A program made the translations under genes and the position numbers. The notes under the pieces were generated by a model, which was given only the letters and a program-made list of their open reading frames with translations, had not been told where the DNA came from and did not search any database. From the NCBI RefSeq assembly GCF_011046245.1, contig NZ_CP049241.1:248001-312000 (forward strand): a DNA stretch of 64,000 nt, written 5' to 3'. This DNA comes from Allorhizobium pseudoryzae. Lineage in GTDB: Bacteria; Pseudomonadota; Alphaproteobacteria; Rhizobiales; Rhizobiaceae. This document shows, in pieces, positions 46,945 through 57,210 of this stretch (the first letter of the stretch is position 1; every line of letters begins with the position of its first letter).

Positions 46945-49515
46945 TCAGCCAGAGATCTTGGAGAAATCCGCGACCGTGCCGGTCGCTTCGCGGATTGCCT
47001 TCAAGAGCGCCAGGCGGTTGGCGCGGATGGCCAGATCCTCGTCATTGACGAGAACGGCTTCGAAGAAGGCATCGACGGGGGCGCGCAGCTTCGACAACGC
47101 TTCCATGGCGGAGCGGAAATCTTCCGTGGCGACCGCGGCGGCGGCCTCGGAAGTTGCGGCCTTGATCGCGGCATAGAGTGCCTTTTCGGCGTCGAGCGTC
47201 AGCAAATCTTCCGACACGCCATCGGCCACCACCGTGCCCTTCTTTTCTTCGGCAGCAAGCAGCTGCGTGGCACGCTTGGTGCCGGCCAGCAGGTTCTTGC
47301 CGTCTTCCGAGGAGATGAAGGCGGTGAGCGCTTCGGCACGCCGCGCAATCAGCAGCAGGTCATCGGCGTCGGGCGTCAGTACCGCATCGATGATGTCGTG
47401 GCGGGCGCCCATGTCGCGCAGATAGACTTTCAGGCGGTCGTGGAAGAAGGACAAGAGATCGAATCGAATTTGATTTAAAGCTTTGACAAGCCAAGTAATC
47501 TTAGCAGCTGCCGCTGCGTACGCATCAAGCCCCTGAAGAGCTTGAGGATCTTCGAGATTTTCAAAAGCCATATGGACTGAGAGGTTATCCAATTGCTTTA
47601 GTCTTTGCGTCAGGGCTTCATAAGCATCTGCGCGAGTTTTGTATTCATCAGCATCTTCGTCACCAAATAAGTCTGGACTTCCGATCTGGTAGGCGCCCAG
47701 AAAACCTTCGCTTTGATCGATGAATCCATCCCCGTTAAGTAGGGTTCTATAGGGCTCTTTGCTCCAATCAAGAGCCGGCTTCTCTTCATTTGCAGGATCA
47801 TATGTATAAGCCAAGGTCTCAAAACCGTGGAAATACCGGCTGTCCGGTGTGAACGAATAATACAGCGCAGCGCAGAGTTGGAACCAGAACAACTCAAGCA
47901 GCGACAACCGTACCTTCCGCTCCAGCACAACACGCACCACACCGAGCGCCGCGCGGCGCAGGGCATAGGGGTCCTTAGAACCGGTCGGCTTTTCTTCGAT
48001 CGCCCAGAAACCCACGAGCGTATCCAGCTTGTCCGCCAGCGCCACGGTGATCGCTACCTTGTCGTCCGGCACACGGTCGGAGGGGCCCTGCGGCTTGTAA
48101 TGGTCCTCGATCGCGGCGGCAACGGACGGGTTTTCGCCCTGCAGGACCGCATATTTGCGGCCCATCAGGCCCTGCAGTTCCGGGAACTCACCGACAGCTT
48201 CCGTGCGCAGATCCGCCTTGGCCAGCACCACGGCGCGGTCAACGAGGGCCTCGTCCGCACCGACAACCGGCGCAATCTGCTTCGCCAGTGCCCGGATGCG
48301 TTCCACCCGCTCACCCTGCGTGCCGAGCTTGGCGTGGAAGGTGACGTTCAGCTGGTCGAGCTTCGCCATGCGCTGGTCGAGAGGCTTTGCGAGATCGAGG
48401 CCGAATTTCTCCGCCGAGGCCTTCAGCGTCTCGAGATCCGGCAGGTTGCCCTGGTCGCGGGTAAAGAAATGCTTGGCATCCGAGAGACGCGCCCGCACGA
48501 CCTTGCCATTGCCGTGCATGATCTCCTTGCCGCCATCCTTTGCCTCGATATTCGAGACGAGGATGAAGCGGTTGGAGAGGCTGTCGCTCTCGCCCTGCGG
48601 GCGGGTGACGAAACACTTCTGGTTCGTCTTGATGGTCAGCCGGATGATTTCCGCCGGGATGGCCAGATATTCGTCCTCGAACGTGCCCATCAGCACATGC
48701 GGCCATTCCACGAGGCCGGAGACCTCTTCCAGCAGGCCCTCGTCTTCCACAAGGTCGAGGCCGTTGGCGAAGGCGAGATCGCGCGCATCGTGCAGGATCA
48801 CGTCCTTGCGACGCTCGGCATCCAGCATCACCTTCGCCTTTTCGAGGCTTGCGACGTAATCATCGAAGCGGCGGACAGTGATCGCGCCCGGTGCATGGAA
48901 ACGGTGGCCGTAGGTGACGTTCGACGCCACAATGCCATCCACCGTGAAGGGGATGACCTGGGTCTCCTCGTGCTCGGGGCCGAATAGGCAGACGATCGAC
49001 TGCAGCGGGCGCACCCAGCGCAGGCTTTCCGAGCCCTTGCCCTCGATGCCACCGTAAGCCATGCCCTTCGGCATGGAGGCGGCACCGGAGCGCATCGATT
49101 TCGGCCAGGGGAAGGTGCGGATGATGCCCGGCATCACGTCGGCAATGATCTCTTCCGCCGCGCGACCCGGTTTCGAGACGACCGCCACATAAAAATCGCC
49201 CTTCTTCGGATCGGACACGACCTGCGCTTCCGAGACCGAGGAGAGGCCCGCCTTGCGCAGAAAACCCTGCACGGCCTGTTCCGGCGCCTTGGTGGAGGGA
49301 CCCTTGATCTCCTCGCGCTGATCGGCCGAGCGGGCGGTGAGGCCACGGATATCCAGCGTCAGGCGGCGCGGCGTCCAGTATTCGCGCGCACCCTCATAGG
49401 TCAGGCCCGCCTCGACCAGCGCATCGGTGACGAGCTTCTTCAGGTCGCCGGCCGCCTTGCGCTGCATGCGGGCAGGAATTTCCTCGGAGCGGAGTTCGAG
49501 CAGTAAATCGGGCAT
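46945..49515 (-). CDS. glyS: Glycyl-tRNA synthetase beta subunit with large internal insertion
   Basis: Beta subunit of the alpha2-beta2 glycyl-tRNA synthetase; it binds tRNA-Gly and is needed with GlyQ. The N-terminus is typical ([20 protein letters not shown]), as are the catalytic-core region ([21 protein letters not shown]), the HD-like stretch and the anticodon-binding end ([28 protein letters not shown]). At 856 residues it is about 150 longer than the usual 690-710. The excess lies at about residues 540-690, between [15 protein letters not shown] and [13 protein letters not shown], where the DNA (about 47465-47820) is visibly AT-richer. The frame is intact throughout. The partner glyQ is at 56158-57123. 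Confidence 0.95.
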   Translation of the reverse strand: MPDLLLELRSEEIPARMQRKAAGDLKKLVTDALVEAGLTYEGAREYWTPRRLTLDIRGLTARSADQREEIKGPSTKAPEQAVQGFLRKAGLSSVSEAQVVSDPKKGDFYVAVVSKPGRAAEEIIADVMPGIIRTFPWPKSMRSGAASMPKGMAYGGIEGKGSESLRWVRPLQSIVCLFGPEHEETQVIPFTVDGIVASNVTYGHRFHAPGAITVRRFDDYVASLEKAKVMLDAERRKDVILHDARDLAFANGLDLVEDEGLLEEVSGLVEWPHVLMGTFEDEYLAIPAEIIRLTIKTNQKCFVTRPQGESDSLSNRFILVSNIEAKDGGKEIMHGNGKVVRARLSDAKHFFTRDQGNLPDLETLKASAEKFGLDLAKPLDQRMAKLDQLNVTFHAKLGTQGERVERIRALAKQIAPVVGADEALVDRAVVLAKADLRTEAVGEFPELQGLMGRKYAVLQGENPSVAAAIEDHYKPQGPSDRVPDDKVAITVALADKLDTLVGFWAIEEKPTGSKDPYALRRAALGVVRVVLERKVRLSLLELFWFQLCAALYYSFTPDSRYFHGFETLAYTYDPANEEKPALDWSKEPYRTLLNGDGFIDQSEGFLGAYQIGSPDLFGDEDADEYKTRADAYEALTQRLKQLDNLSVHMAFENLEDPQALQGLDAYAAAAAKITWLVKALNQIRFDLLSFFHDRLKVYLRDMGARHDIIDAVLTPDADDLLLIARRAEALTAFISSEDGKNLLAGTKRATQLLAAEEKKGTVVADGVSEDLLTLDAEKALYAAIKAATSEAAAAVATEDFRSAMEALSKLRAPVDAFFEAVLVNDEDLAIRANRLALLKAIREATGTVADFSKISG
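47465..47890 (-). other. AT-rich in-frame insertion within glyS
   Basis: Encodes about 145 residues, starting near [20 protein letters not shown] and ending near [13 protein letters not shown], at a point where E. coli GlyS as I recall it has only 30-40 residues. Codon choice differs from the rest of the gene (AT-ending codons, rare TTA-type leucines on the coding strand), most strongly at 47465-47820. The part holding [18 protein letters not shown] is Leu/Asp-rich and soluble. I recognise no domain. Confidence 0.65.
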
Positions 49516-49676
49516 GGTACTCGGCTTTGTCTTGGGGTTCTGGGCTTTGCGCCGGACTTAGCAAGGCATGCACCAAAAGTCATCTGCCGAGTGGGGTAAA
49601 ATGAAGGTCCGTGAAGGCAGGGTGGCCATGGAGCACGCTTGCCCCTGTGGCTCGACGTGCAGCGAACGAAGAAAAT

Positions 49677-51620
49677 CTACCACCCTCCCCCGCCGCCCCC
49701 GCCGCCGCCGCCGCCGGAGAAGCCGCCGCTGGAGGAGAAGCCGGAAGAAGACGAGGATTTCGGTTCCGGGATGGTGGAAGCGATAGTGGACGCCATGGAG
49801 GAGGAAAAGCCGCCGATGCTGGTGCCGAAATCGGAGAAAGACCCGCCGTGGTACCAGGCCGGCTGATAGGCGGCCGCCGCAGCCCCCGCCGCGGCGGTTG
49901 CCAACCAGGTCTCGAAGGTATCGCTCCAGGGCCGCTCGACGCCGAGCGCCACCGCATAGGGGAGCAGCGTCTCGAAATGCTGCGGCGACATTTTCGGCGC
50001 GCCGGCCATGTTCAGCCGGTCGCGTTCGGCCAGCGTCAGATAGGTCTTCAGCCCTTCGATGCCGGCCATCAGCTTGGCGCCGAGCGGGGTGGGCGCTCCC
50101 ATCAGCACGAAGAAGACGACATTGACGAGCGCCAGCCCTCCGACCGCCGCAAAGACCGGCCATTCGCCGGTATCGATGCTGTCGATGATGCTGATGACGA
50201 AAAAGCCGAGGACGCAAAACAGGATGAAGCCGACGATGGAAAAGCCGATTGCCGCGAGGATGCGTTTGACGAGCGTGCGGCGGCGCAGGAAGGCGCGTGC
50301 GGCACTCACCGCCGCACGCCCCCAGATCACGCCGCCCACGGCCGGGACGATGAGTGCCACCACGCTGTCCGGGTGGACATCGCCGAAACCGATCAGGGCA
50401 CCGAGCACCAGGAGGCTTAAGACAGCACCGCCGATCGTATAGCCGAGATTGCTCTTGTAATATTTGCCGCGATGTTCCTTCTCGATGGCGGAGCGGAAAT
50501 TGCCGGCCACCTTCTGAACTTTTTCGCCGTTGTCCCGGTCGATCACGAGGTCGTCGCCGGGCGTTCCCAGTTCGCGCATCAGCGCCGCCTGGCCGCTCGG
50601 CAGCTTGTCCGACAGCCGTTTGTCGGTGCGGCGCACGACGATGCGGTTTTCCAGATCGTCCAGCGTCACATAGCCCTTCACCGCAAGATCGATGAAGCTG
50701 GCCGAGAGCGCTTCCCAGCCGGCACCCGAAAATCCCTTGTTGTGCACGTAGTTGACGAGCGCCGGGGAAAGGCCCTCCGGCGCATCCCAGCGCGGCACCA
50801 CCACGCCGCCATCCGGATCGCGGCCCACGCGGCGCCAGAACCAGACATAATAGAGAATGACGAGCAGCAGCCCGCCGCCGCCGATGATCAGATTGATATT
50901 GTCGCGCAGGAACCAGTCGCGCTGCTGATCGGCGGAGGGCGGCGCAATCGAGCCTTTCGGCATCGAGATCGCGATCGTCAGCCCTTCCTGCGGTCGCAGC
51001 GGGCGGGTGGTCTCGAAAGCCGGGGCCGAACGGCTGCCGGTGGCGCGGGCGTTCTTCGCGGTCGAGCCTTCCGCGCCGGTGAAGAAGGTGGTTGCCGTCG
51101 CCGTCACGCTGCCCGGAAGGCTCACCACGGCAGAGGCCCGGTTGATCGGAAACAGCCAGCCATTGCCGGTGACGTTCCAGTAGAACTCGTCGTGATCGTC
51201 AAAATAGCGGATCTGGCGGTCGGTGCGATAGGTCAGTTCATAGGTGTGGCGGCCGGGGTCCAGCAGGGTCTCCGACGATCCCATATAAATGCGGATGCCG
51301 CCGGAGATCGTCTCCGTATGCCAGTCTTCATCGGAGCCATCGCGGGCAACGGAGAGGATCTCGAAACCGACCTTCTGCCGGCGCCCGTTCGCATCCAGCA
51401 TGTAGAGGGGGAAATCGCGGAAAATGCCGCGGCGAATTTCGCGGCCTTCGGCATTCACCGTGATGATTTCCGTGACGGTCACCGCGCCATCGGCGGCAAT
51501 GTCGATCTCGGAACGGTAGCTGTCGATCACTTCGGCAGCACGGGCCGCTCCCGACGCGAAGAGCACCGGCAGGAGAACGGCCAGAACCAGACGTGCTGCG
51601 CGCCAAAAGCCTGCCGTCAT
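49677..51620 (-). CDS. DUF2207 membrane protein with poly-glycine tail
   Basis: A 647-residue membrane protein. The signal peptide ([18 protein letters not shown]) is followed by the DUF2207 extracytoplasmic domain ([29 protein letters not shown]), a membrane helix near residue 250 ([19 protein letters not shown]), a cytoplasmic winged-helix-like region, two or three more helices (about 420-525), and a Ser/Gly tail ending in 11 glycines and Trp. Its function is unknown; the family is often paired with LemA, as here with lemA two genes upstream. ATG 51620 lies four bases after the aroA stop. Confidence 0.87.
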   Translation of the reverse strand: MTAGFWRAARLVLAVLLPVLFASGAARAAEVIDSYRSEIDIAADGAVTVTEIITVNAEGREIRRGIFRDFPLYMLDANGRRQKVGFEILSVARDGSDEDWHTETISGGIRIYMGSSETLLDPGRHTYELTYRTDRQIRYFDDHDEFYWNVTGNGWLFPINRASAVVSLPGSVTATATTFFTGAEGSTAKNARATGSRSAPAFETTRPLRPQEGLTIAISMPKGSIAPPSADQQRDWFLRDNINLIIGGGGLLLVILYYVWFWRRVGRDPDGGVVVPRWDAPEGLSPALVNYVHNKGFSGAGWEALSASFIDLAVKGYVTLDDLENRIVVRRTDKRLSDKLPSGQAALMRELGTPGDDLVIDRDNGEKVQKVAGNFRSAIEKEHRGKYYKSNLGYTIGGAVLSLLVLGALIGFGDVHPDSVVALIVPAVGGVIWGRAAVSAARAFLRRRTLVKRILAAIGFSIVGFILFCVLGFFVISIIDSIDTGEWPVFAAVGGLALVNVVFFVLMGAPTPLGAKLMAGIEGLKTYLTLAERDRLNMAGAPKMSPQHFETLLPYAVALGVERPWSDTFETWLATAAAGAAAAAYQPAWYHGGSFSDFGTSIGGFSSSMASTIASTIPEPKSSSSSGFSSSGGFSGGGGGGGGGGGW

Positions 51621-51624
51621 TTGC

Positions 51625-52881
51625 TTATCCCCTGTCGATGCCGACACCGAGCGAGGCCATGGCATTCCAGTAGTCCGGATAGGTTTTGCCGACGCAATCG
51701 GGATCGAGAATGGTGATGCCGTCGATCTTCAGGCCGGCGAGCGCAAAGCTCATGGCGATGCGGTGATCGGCAAAGCTGTCGATGTCTGCCGGCAGATGCT
51801 GGCCGGCAAGCGCCGGATCGGATGCGACGAGCAGGTCGTCCCCCTCCTCCGTCGCGAGACCTTCGCGGATGTTGTTGAGGCCGGTCGAGAGCGCCCGGAT
51901 GCGGTCGCATTCCTTGACGCGCAGATTGGCGATGCCGACGAAGCGCACCGGCGTTTCGTTGAAGGCGGCGAGCACCGCAATCGTCGGGATGGCATCCTGC
52001 ATCTGGCTGCCGTCGATCACCGCCGGCATATGCGGGAAGGCGGCAATCACCTCATAGGCTTTTGCATCCGGCTGGGTGAAGGTGGAAGCCTTCGTGCCGA
52101 TATCGATCTGCCCGCCGGTCAGCACTTCCGCGCCCCAGAGATAGGTGGCGGCAGACGCATCTGGCTCGATGTGGAAACCGGTCGCGGTGTAGCCGGTCGG
52201 CTCGATGCGCCAGACGGCGGGCGACGGCTGATCCACGGTCGCGCCGAAGGCCCTCATGGCGGCAAGCGTCAGATCGATATAGCCGCGCGCGCCGATCTCG
52301 GCACCGGCCAGCTCGATCTCGAAGGGTTCGGAGGCGCAAGCCGCCGCCATCAGGAGAGCCGACACATACTGGCTGGAGAGACCGGCATCGATCACCACGC
52401 GGTTTTTCTTGAACGTTCCGTTGGCATCGATCGCAACCGGCGGGCAACCGGACGGGGCGGCAATGGCAACGCCGAGCGACTGCAGCGCATCGACGAGCGG
52501 CTGGATCGGACGCTTGCGCATGTGCTGGTCGCCATCGACCACAAAACGTCCGTGGCCGAGTGCCACCGCCGCCGTCAGAAACCGCGTGGCGGTGCCGGCA
52601 TTGCCGAGAAACAGCGGCTGATCCGGCGCTTTCAGCTCACCGGTGCCGGTGACGACGAAGGTGGTCGCATCCGGCTCTTCCACCGTCACGCCCATAGCCC
52701 GCAAGGCTTCGGCCATATAGCGGGTGTCATCGCTTTTCAGCGCGCCGGTGAGACGGCTCGTTCCCCTGGCAAGGCCCGCCAGCAGAAGCGCCCGGTTGGT
52801 GATGGATTTCGACCCCGGAGGGCTCACCCGGCCGACGAGAGGGGTTTTGGTCGGGCGGATGGTCAGTCTGTCAGTCGTCAT
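51625..52881 (-). CDS. aroA: 3-phosphoshikimate 1-carboxyvinyltransferase (EPSP synthase)
   Basis: A 418-residue EPSP synthase that joins phosphoenolpyruvate to shikimate 3-phosphate on the way to chorismate. Motifs: [12 protein letters not shown] (Lys25), [12 protein letters not shown] (92-102), [38 protein letters not shown] and [12 protein letters not shown]. Position 101 is Phe where E. coli-type enzymes have Pro (GTAMRPL), a position linked to glyphosate response. Rhizobia usually carry a longer class II AroA (about 450 aa, CP4-like) elsewhere, so this may be a second copy. It lies between lemA and the DUF2207 gene, in one apparent operon. Confidence 0.9.
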   Translation of the reverse strand: MTTDRLTIRPTKTPLVGRVSPPGSKSITNRALLLAGLARGTSRLTGALKSDDTRYMAEALRAMGVTVEEPDATTFVVTGTGELKAPDQPLFLGNAGTATRFLTAAVALGHGRFVVDGDQHMRKRPIQPLVDALQSLGVAIAAPSGCPPVAIDANGTFKKNRVVIDAGLSSQYVSALLMAAACASEPFEIELAGAEIGARGYIDLTLAAMRAFGATVDQPSPAVWRIEPTGYTATGFHIEPDASAATYLWGAEVLTGGQIDIGTKASTFTQPDAKAYEVIAAFPHMPAVIDGSQMQDAIPTIAVLAAFNETPVRFVGIANLRVKECDRIRALSTGLNNIREGLATEEGDDLLVASDPALAGQHLPADIDSFADHRIAMSFALAGLKIDGITILDPDCVGKTYPDYWNAMASLGVGIDRG

Positions 52882-52919
52882 GTCGGTCTCGGCTGGCGCC
52901 TCGTATGGCGCAGAAAATG

Positions 52920-53471
52920 TCAGAACTTGACGGTCGGTACCGCACGGTCCGCCTCGTTGGCAATCTCGAAATAGGGCTTCTTGGCGAAACCGAACTGGCC
53001 GGCCACCAGATTGGAGGGAAAGCTTTCGACCTTGACGTTCAGGTCGCGCGCCGCACCGTTATAATACCGGCGTGACATCTGGATTTCACCCTCGACGGTT
53101 TCCAGCGAGCGCTGCAGTTCGAGGAAGTTCTCGTTGGCCTTCAGATCCGGATAGGCTTCGGCGAGCGCCACGACGCGGCCAAGCGCCTGGCCGAGCAGGC
53201 CTTCGGCGGCGGCGCGACCCGCCACATCGCCGCTTGGCACGGCCTGCGCCTTGTTGCGCAGCGCCACGACCTCCTCCAGCGTCGACTTCTCGTGACCGGC
53301 ATAGCCTTTCACGGTCTCGATCAGGTTGGGAATGAGATCGGCGCGGCGCTTCAGCTGCACGTCGATGCCGGACCAGGCTTCCTCCGCCATGTTCCGCGAC
53401 TTCACCAGCCCGTTATAGATAAAGACGACATACAGTGCGACGGCCGCAAGTGCGACGAGTGCGATTTCCAT
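52920..53471 (-). CDS. lemA: LemA family protein
   Basis: A 183-residue protein anchored by an N-terminal helix (EIALVALAAVALYVVFIYNGLV) with a helical body: RNMAEEAWSGIDVQLKRRADLIPN and ETVKGYAGHEKSTLEEVVALR, both highly typical of LemA, and a C-terminal QFGFAKKPYFE. LemA proteins are membrane-linked, of unknown function, and often encoded beside DUF2207-type proteins. ATG 53471 follows GGGGGAG. It is the first gene of the lemA-aroA-DUF2207 operon and is divergent from the histidine kinase gene. Confidence 0.93.
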   Translation of the reverse strand: MEIALVALAAVALYVVFIYNGLVKSRNMAEEAWSGIDVQLKRRADLIPNLIETVKGYAGHEKSTLEEVVALRNKAQAVPSGDVAGRAAAEGLLGQALGRVVALAEAYPDLKANENFLELQRSLETVEGEIQMSRRYYNGAARDLNVKVESFPSNLVAGQFGFAKKPYFEIANEADRAVPTVKF

Positions 53472-53673
53472 CAGAGCGCTCCCCCAGAATGATCGTGAGG
53501 CGGAACCTAGCCATTCCCGCGATGCCTGTCATGGCCCCCGGCTGCAAAAAGTGGGATCCGCGCATTGCAAATGGGTTAACGGCGGCTGTCAAATACCTGT
53601 GCGCGCATGAAACGGGGATTAAAATCTTGGCGGTATTGTACTCCTCGTGATCCTTCAACGTGGAGGCGTGGCA

Positions 53674-55698
53674 ATGCGAAAGATGACCTGGTCCACCCTG
53701 CCTCCCTGGGCACTGACGGCCTGCCGGGACATCTTGCGGGCCGCGACATCCAACCGGCGCCTCAGCTGCATTCTCGACGAGGTGCTCGATATCGTGGTCG
53801 GCATCACGGAACTGGACCTCGGGCGCAATGCCGCAATCTATGTTGCGGATTGCAGCACCGATGGCCACAAGCTCCTGCATCACCGGCAGAGCGAGGACGT
53901 GACCCTGCCCCGGATGATCGACCCCTCCGACGTTGCCGGCAGCTTCCCGGACGGGTTCGGGCGTACCAGCCTCTACGCCATTCCGCTGTGCACCGATGAT
54001 GACCAGCCGGCGACAGGCGCGGTTCTCCTGTTCGGCCGCACGGCAAAGCGGCTGAGCGCGGAGAAGATCGCCGCTCTGCATGTCCTCTGCCAGGAGATTG
54101 CACGCATCATCGTCAACCGCAGCGGTCAGGGCGGAAGCCTTCTGAACGTGGTGGAGCTGTCGACCGACGAAATCTACATCTTCGATCCGCGCAGCCTCGG
54201 CATCATCCGCTCGAATGCCACCGCGAGCATTCGCACCGGCCACACCCAGCAGGCGCTCTCCGCCATGACGACCGTCGGGCTGAAGGTGGATATCAGCGAA
54301 GCCGATTACCGCGACCGGCTGAAGCCGCTGATGAGTGGCCGCTGCCCCAGCGTCACGTTCGATGCCTGCCAGCGCCGGCGCAACGGCACCGTCTATCCCG
54401 TCAAGGTGCATGTCTGGCGCATCCGCGGCGAGGAAACCGATCTGTTTGCCGAGGTGGCGGTGGCCACTGCCGACCAGCGCAAGGCCTTCGGCCTGCTGGA
54501 ACAGGTATTCGACGCGATCCCCGGCGGCATCGGCGTCTTCGACAACCGCTCCCGGCTGCTGATGGCAAACCGCAGGCTCTATGATCTGATGAACATTCCG
54601 CCCGAGCGGTTTCCGCCCGGCTCCCGTTTCGAAGACATTCTGCGCTACAATGCCGAGCGGGGCGAATGGGGCGATGGCGACCTCGATACGATGATCCGCG
54701 AGCGGGTCGAACAGGCCGAACTTGGCCTGCCCTACAGTTTCGAGCGCGAACGGGCGAGCGGCAAGGTGCTGGCGGTGCGTTCCGAACCGCTGTCCCAGGG
54801 CGGCTACGTGCTGAGTTATACCGACATCACGCTGCGCAAGCGGGCGGAGAAGGAACTCATCCGCAACCGCGACGAACTGGAGGAAACGGTGCGCCAGCGC
54901 ACCGCCGAGATCGAGGCACAGGCGGCAGCGCTGGAAGAGGCGCTGAAGCAGGAAAAGAACATCAATGCCATGCAGCGGCAGTTCGTCGCCATGACCAGCC
55001 ACGAGTTCCGCACGCCGCTTGCGATCATCGATGGCGCCGCCCAGCGCCTCATCCGCAAGCGCGGCGGGATCGAGCCGGAATTCCTGGCCGACAAGACGCA
55101 CCAGATCCGCGCGGCCGTTGCCCGCATGGTGGAACTGATGGAGAGCTTCCTGTCCGCCGGCCGCATCGATACCGGCAAGGTGGAACTGGCGCTCTCCTCC
55201 TGCTCGCTTCGCAAGCTGATCGACCAGGCGATCACGCGGCAGAAGATCTTTTCGCAGAGCCATCGGTTCGAGTGCGACATGACGGATCTTCCGCCGGTGG
55301 TGCGCTGCGATGCGCTAGCAGTGTCCCAGGTCATCACCAATCTTTTGTCCAATGCGGTGAAATACGCGCCCCGTGCGCCGGACATCCTCATCCGCGGCTG
55401 GGAAGAAGATGGCTGTGCGGTCGTCTCCGTCCGCGACGAAGGCGTCGGCATCGATGCGGACGACATTCCGAAGATGTTCCAGACATATTTCCGCGCCCGG
55501 ACATCGACCGGCATTGCCGGCACCGGCATTGGCCTGTCGCTGGTCAAACAGGTGGTCTCCCTGCATGGCGGCGAGATCAAGGTGGAAAGCCAGCGCGGCA
55601 AGGGCAGCACCTTCATCTTTCGCCTGCCGGTGCGTGGCCCGGCGCGGGAGGACATTCCAGCCATAGTGGACGAGCCGGACGCGGCAACCGCCGCGTGA
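53674..55698 (+). CDS. Soluble GAF/PAS sensor histidine kinase
   Basis: A 674-residue cytoplasmic sensor kinase with no membrane helix. Residues about 10-150 look like a GAF domain, followed by two PAS-type domains (EIYIFDPRSLGIIRSNA; FDAIPGGIGVFDNRSRLLMA), a coiled coil (about 395-435), a HisKA domain with H443 in MTSHEFRTPLAIIDG, and a HATPase (NLLSNAVKYAP, VRDEGVGID, GTGIGLSLVKQVV, GKGSTFIF). ATG 53674 has GGAGG seven bases upstream; a GTG at 53647 is in frame. It shares an operon with the response regulator 36 bases downstream. The signal is unknown. Confidence 0.92.
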   Translation: MRKMTWSTLPPWALTACRDILRAATSNRRLSCILDEVLDIVVGITELDLGRNAAIYVADCSTDGHKLLHHRQSEDVTLPRMIDPSDVAGSFPDGFGRTSLYAIPLCTDDDQPATGAVLLFGRTAKRLSAEKIAALHVLCQEIARIIVNRSGQGGSLLNVVELSTDEIYIFDPRSLGIIRSNATASIRTGHTQQALSAMTTVGLKVDISEADYRDRLKPLMSGRCPSVTFDACQRRRNGTVYPVKVHVWRIRGEETDLFAEVAVATADQRKAFGLLEQVFDAIPGGIGVFDNRSRLLMANRRLYDLMNIPPERFPPGSRFEDILRYNAERGEWGDGDLDTMIRERVEQAELGLPYSFERERASGKVLAVRSEPLSQGGYVLSYTDITLRKRAEKELIRNRDELEETVRQRTAEIEAQAAALEEALKQEKNINAMQRQFVAMTSHEFRTPLAIIDGAAQRLIRKRGGIEPEFLADKTHQIRAAVARMVELMESFLSAGRIDTGKVELALSSCSLRKLIDQAITRQKIFSQSHRFECDMTDLPPVVRCDALAVSQVITNLLSNAVKYAPRAPDILIRGWEEDGCAVVSVRDEGVGIDADDIPKMFQTYFRARTSTGIAGTGIGLSLVKQVVSLHGGEIKVESQRGKGSTFIFRLPVRGPAREDIPAIVDEPDAATAA

Positions 55699-55734
55699 GG
55701 ACCAGAGTTTCGAAGTCAACAGGAGGAGCAGGAT

Positions 55735-56136
55735 ATGATCACGGTTCTATGCGTCGAAGACGAAAGAGATGTCCGCGAACTGATCGTCGAAGAGCTTCAG
55801 GATGCGGGCCTTCGGGTCATCCAGGCCGAAAACGGCAAGGAGGGGCTGGACGTGATCCTGACCCAGCGGCCGGATATCGTGATCTCCGACATCACCATGC
55901 CGGAGATGGACGGGATCGCCATGCTCGGCGAATTGCAGATCAACCATCCGCAGCTCGCCAACATGCCCTTCGTGTTCCTGACCGCCCTGTCGGACAAGGA
56001 AAAGATGATCGAGGGGCTGGGCGCCGGCGCCGAAAGCTATCTCACCAAGCCGATCGATTTTGACGTGCTGATGGCCAAGATCAACGGGCTCGTCGTGCGG
56101 ATCGAAAACCGGGTGGCGGCGGGGCTGGAGTTCTAA
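55735..56136 (+). CDS. Single-domain response regulator
   Basis: A 133-residue receiver domain with no output domain. It has the acidic pocket VEDERD (residues 7-12), phospho-acceptor D52 in VISDITMPEMDG, T83 in FLTALSD, and K105 in LTKPID. ATG 55735 has AGGAGGAG upstream. Encoded directly after the soluble kinase, it is its likely partner; output would go through a phosphorelay or protein-protein contact as in CheY- or DivK-like proteins. It is convergent with glyQ. Confidence 0.93.
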   Translation: MITVLCVEDERDVRELIVEELQDAGLRVIQAENGKEGLDVILTQRPDIVISDITMPEMDGIAMLGELQINHPQLANMPFVFLTALSDKEKMIEGLGAGAESYLTKPIDFDVLMAKINGLVVRIENRVAAGLEF

Positions 56137-56157
56137 GACTGTCCCGCCAAGGATCGA

Positions 56158-57123
56158 TCAGGCCGCCGCAGTGGCGAGGTTGATGCCGCCGGCATCGGTC
56201 AGCAGGAAGGCCTCGCCGCAGGCTTTGGCCAGCGTGCGGACGCGCAGGATATAGCTCTGGCGTTCGGTGACGGAGATCACGCCGCGGGCATCGAGCAGGT
56301 TGAAGACGTGGGAAGCCTTGATGCACTGGTCATAGGCCGGGAAGACGCACTTGTGCAGGCGCTGATTGGCATTGTCACCGGGCGCACCGGCGGCGAGAAG
56401 CGCCTGGCACTCCTTCTCCGCATCGATGAAATGCCGGTGCAGCATCTCGGTATTGGCGAATTCAAAGTTGTGGCGCGAATATTCCTGCTCTGCCTGCAAG
56501 AAGACATCGCCGTAGGAGATCTTTTCCTCGCCCTCGCGGCCGTTGAAGTTGAGGTCGTAGACATTGTCGACGCCCTGCACATACATGGCCAGACGCTCCA
56601 GGCCATAGGTCAGTTCACCGGCGACCGGCGAGCACTCGATGCCGCAGACCTGCTGGAAATACGTGAACTGCGAGACTTCCATGCCGTCGCACCAGCATTC
56701 CCAGCCAAGGCCCCAGGCGCCGAGCGTCGGGCTTTCCCAGTCGTCCTCGACAAAACGGATGTCATGCAGCAGCGGGTCAAGACCGATCGCCGCCAGCGAG
56801 CCGAGATAAAGCTCCTGCAGGTTGGACGGGTTCGGCTTCAGGATCACCTGATACTGGTAATAATGCTGCAGGCGGTTGGGGTTTTCACCATAACGGCCAT
56901 CGGACGGGCGGCGCGAGGGCTGCACGTAAGCAGCCTTCCAGGGCTTGGGGCCGAGTGCGCGCAAGGTCGTTGCCGGGTGGAAGGTACCGGCGCCCACTTC
57001 CATGTCGTAGGGCTGCAGAACGGCGCAGCCCTTGTCGGCCCAGTAGGCGTGCAGCGTCAGGATCAGCGCCTGGAAGGAGCGCTTCGGGTCCATATGCGGG
57101 GCAAGAGGCGTGGTCATGGGCAT
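56158..57123 (-). CDS. glyQ: Glycyl-tRNA synthetase alpha subunit
   Basis: Catalytic alpha subunit of glycyl-tRNA synthetase (alpha2-beta2). The 321 residues are nearly diagnostic: [80 protein letters not shown], and [20 protein letters not shown]. These match the class II core as I recall it from other rhizobia. In-frame starts at 57123, 57117 and 57093 are possible; I use 57123. The beta-subunit gene glyS lies about 6.6 kb further along the same strand, with five genes in between. Confidence 0.96.
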   Translation of the reverse strand: MPMTTPLAPHMDPKRSFQALILTLHAYWADKGCAVLQPYDMEVGAGTFHPATTLRALGPKPWKAAYVQPSRRPSDGRYGENPNRLQHYYQYQVILKPNPSNLQELYLGSLAAIGLDPLLHDIRFVEDDWESPTLGAWGLGWECWCDGMEVSQFTYFQQVCGIECSPVAGELTYGLERLAMYVQGVDNVYDLNFNGREGEEKISYGDVFLQAEQEYSRHNFEFANTEMLHRHFIDAEKECQALLAAGAPGDNANQRLHKCVFPAYDQCIKASHVFNLLDARGVISVTERQSYILRVRTLAKACGEAFLLTDAGGINLATAAA

Positions 57124-57210
57124 GTCCGGACTTCAGTTCACATTCGTGGCCGTCTGGTGCCATGACCGGGGCGGAGGGTCAAGCTTTCTCGCGCACCCGC
57201 TCCTCTCCGT

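Noticed and set aside
46945..49515. glyS as a pseudogene because of the internal AT-rich stretch
   Set aside because: The frame is continuous from start to stop and both flanking conserved parts are intact; an insertion in frame is the better reading.
53413..55263. Long open frame antisense to the histidine kinase gene
   Set aside because: Shadow of the kinase coding sequence; no motif, and the kinase has its ribosome site and a full set of domains.
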